This document shows positions 63,415 to 64,000 of a DNA stretch of 64,000 nt, in pieces. A model generated the notes under the pieces. That model did no database searches. It had not been told where the DNA came from and saw only the letters and a list, made by a program, of their open reading frames with translations. The translations under genes and the position numbers were made by a program. The stretch's first letter is position 1; every line of letters begins with the position of its first letter. The stretch is from Pseudomonas lutea. GTDB taxonomy: Bacteria; Pseudomonadota; Gammaproteobacteria; Pseudomonadales; Pseudomonadaceae. The DNA lies in the NCBI RefSeq assembly GCF_000759445.1, contig NZ_JRMB01000001.1, positions 2,356,001-2,420,000 of the forward strand, given 5' to 3'.

Positions 63415-64000
63415 TTAGCGGCGAATTGAGTTGGGGTGCTCCGACTCATCCCTGACGAGCAGCATCAGGGCGTCGCGTTTTTCCAGCAGATGGTGGCGCA
63501 GGATGCTGCCCAGGCGCTTGCCGTCCCGGGCTTGCAGGGCGTCGATCATTTCTTCGTGGTCGTGCAGCGCGCGGTCCCATTTAGGGGCTTGGTGATTGGA
63601 GAGAAAGCGTAATGCGTGGATACGCCGGTTCAGCGACAGGTAGACCTGACGCAGCGCCGAGTTGCGCGCGGCGAGGTTGATGAGATCGTGGATGGCGCGG
63701 TTGCGCTGGTAGTAGCCCGGCAGGTCGTTCTGGTTTTTGCTGACGACCATGGCGTAGTGCAGCGCCTTGATCTCTTCGATTTCCTGGTCGGTGATGCGCT
63801 CGCACGCCAGCTCGCCGGCGAACGCTTCGATGCCGCTCATCAGTTCGAAGGTCTCGCGAATCTCCAGTTCCGACATCCGCGCAACGCTGGCGCCTCGATT
63901 GGGGTTGATTTCAATCAAGCCCTCCACCGCCAGCACCTTCAACGCTTCGCGCAACGGCGTACGCGAAATGCCGAGGGTTTCGCACAGCTCGCGCTCGTTG
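63415..64000 (-). CDS. GntR-family (FCD) regulator, 5' end outside window
   Basis: Partial regulator; the frame stays open to the window edge. The edge encodes the end of the winged helix (NERELCETLGISRTPLREAL), then VLAVEGLIEINPNRGASVAR and an FCD domain with IRETFELMSGIEAFAGELAC and HDLINLAARNSAL. It lies 25 bases upstream of the SHMT-like gene in the same direction, so the two are probably an operon. Confidence 0.88.
   Translation of the reverse strand, partial: NERELCETLGISRTPLREALKVLAVEGLIEINPNRGASVARMSELEIRETFELMSGIEAFAGELACERITDQEIEEIKALHYAMVVSKNQNDLPGYYQRNRAIHDLINLAARNSALRQVYLSLNRRIHALRFLSNHQAPKWDRALHDHEEMIDALQARDGKRLGSILRHHLLEKRDALMLLVRDESEHPNSIRR

Overview
The window looks like a chromosomal segment of a fluorescent-type Pseudomonas. 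The evidence is gacS next to ldhA, katB-ankB, wrbA next to arsC, phoPQ, a NrdA with two ATP-cones, ttcA, dctA, and many short REP-type palindromes typical of that genus. Most genes are GC-rich. One block, about 53.3-60.2 kb, is visibly AT-richer and carries a restriction-like island.

Layout. 0-6.6 kb: 3' part of gacS, ldhA, two small genes, and the periplasmic catalase pair katB-ankB. 6.7-12 kb: a membrane acyltransferase and a three-gene envelope operon of unknown role. 12-18 kb: SDR oxidoreductase, MFS exporter, LysR regulator, TlpA-like lipoprotein, ArsC-like protein, WrbA and a Tag-like glycosylase. 18-33 kb: a hydroxyproline catabolism region. It has a GntR regulator, 4-hydroxyproline 2-epimerase, a three-subunit D-hydroxyproline dehydrogenase, an AraC regulator with a PAS domain, an amino-acid ABC transporter, an AcnX-type cis-3-hydroxyproline dehydratase, a second proline-racemase-family enzyme with a Ser/Cys active site, and a DapA-family deaminase. 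Three copies of a TCGTATACGA-like palindrome, upstream of the GntR gene, the transporter and the deaminase gene, suggest one GntR regulon. 33-46 kb: ttcA, a Yip1 protein, sprT, dctA, phoPQ, a small exported protein, a phosphopantetheinyl transferase, an FhuF-like protein and an RstAB-like two-component pair. 47-53.2 kb: nrdA and nrdB, each with its own promoter overlapping a tandem pair of NrdR-like boxes, separated by a YhfG/Fic toxin-antitoxin pair.

53.4-60.2 kb is the most interesting block. One strand encodes a SNF2 ATPase, a stand-alone EcoRII-N DNA-binding domain, a MORC/GHKL ATPase and an HNH endonuclease. The convergent strand encodes a Dcm-type cytosine methylase and a Vsr mismatch endonuclease. 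Methylase and DNA-reader similarity both point to CCWGG, so this looks like an ATP-dependent restriction system that borrowed the EcoRII recognition domain and replaced its nuclease. After it come a membrane-anchored Mrr-type nuclease, a possible small RNA ending in a strong terminator, an SHMT-like PLP enzyme and a truncated GntR regulator.

REP elements are arranged as several tandem arrays with different, regular periods (about 119, 130, 135, 171, 203 and 192/219 bp). No REP-associated transposase (RAYT), rRNA, tRNA or CRISPR array was seen. All functions are inferred by eye from sequence; no database search was run.
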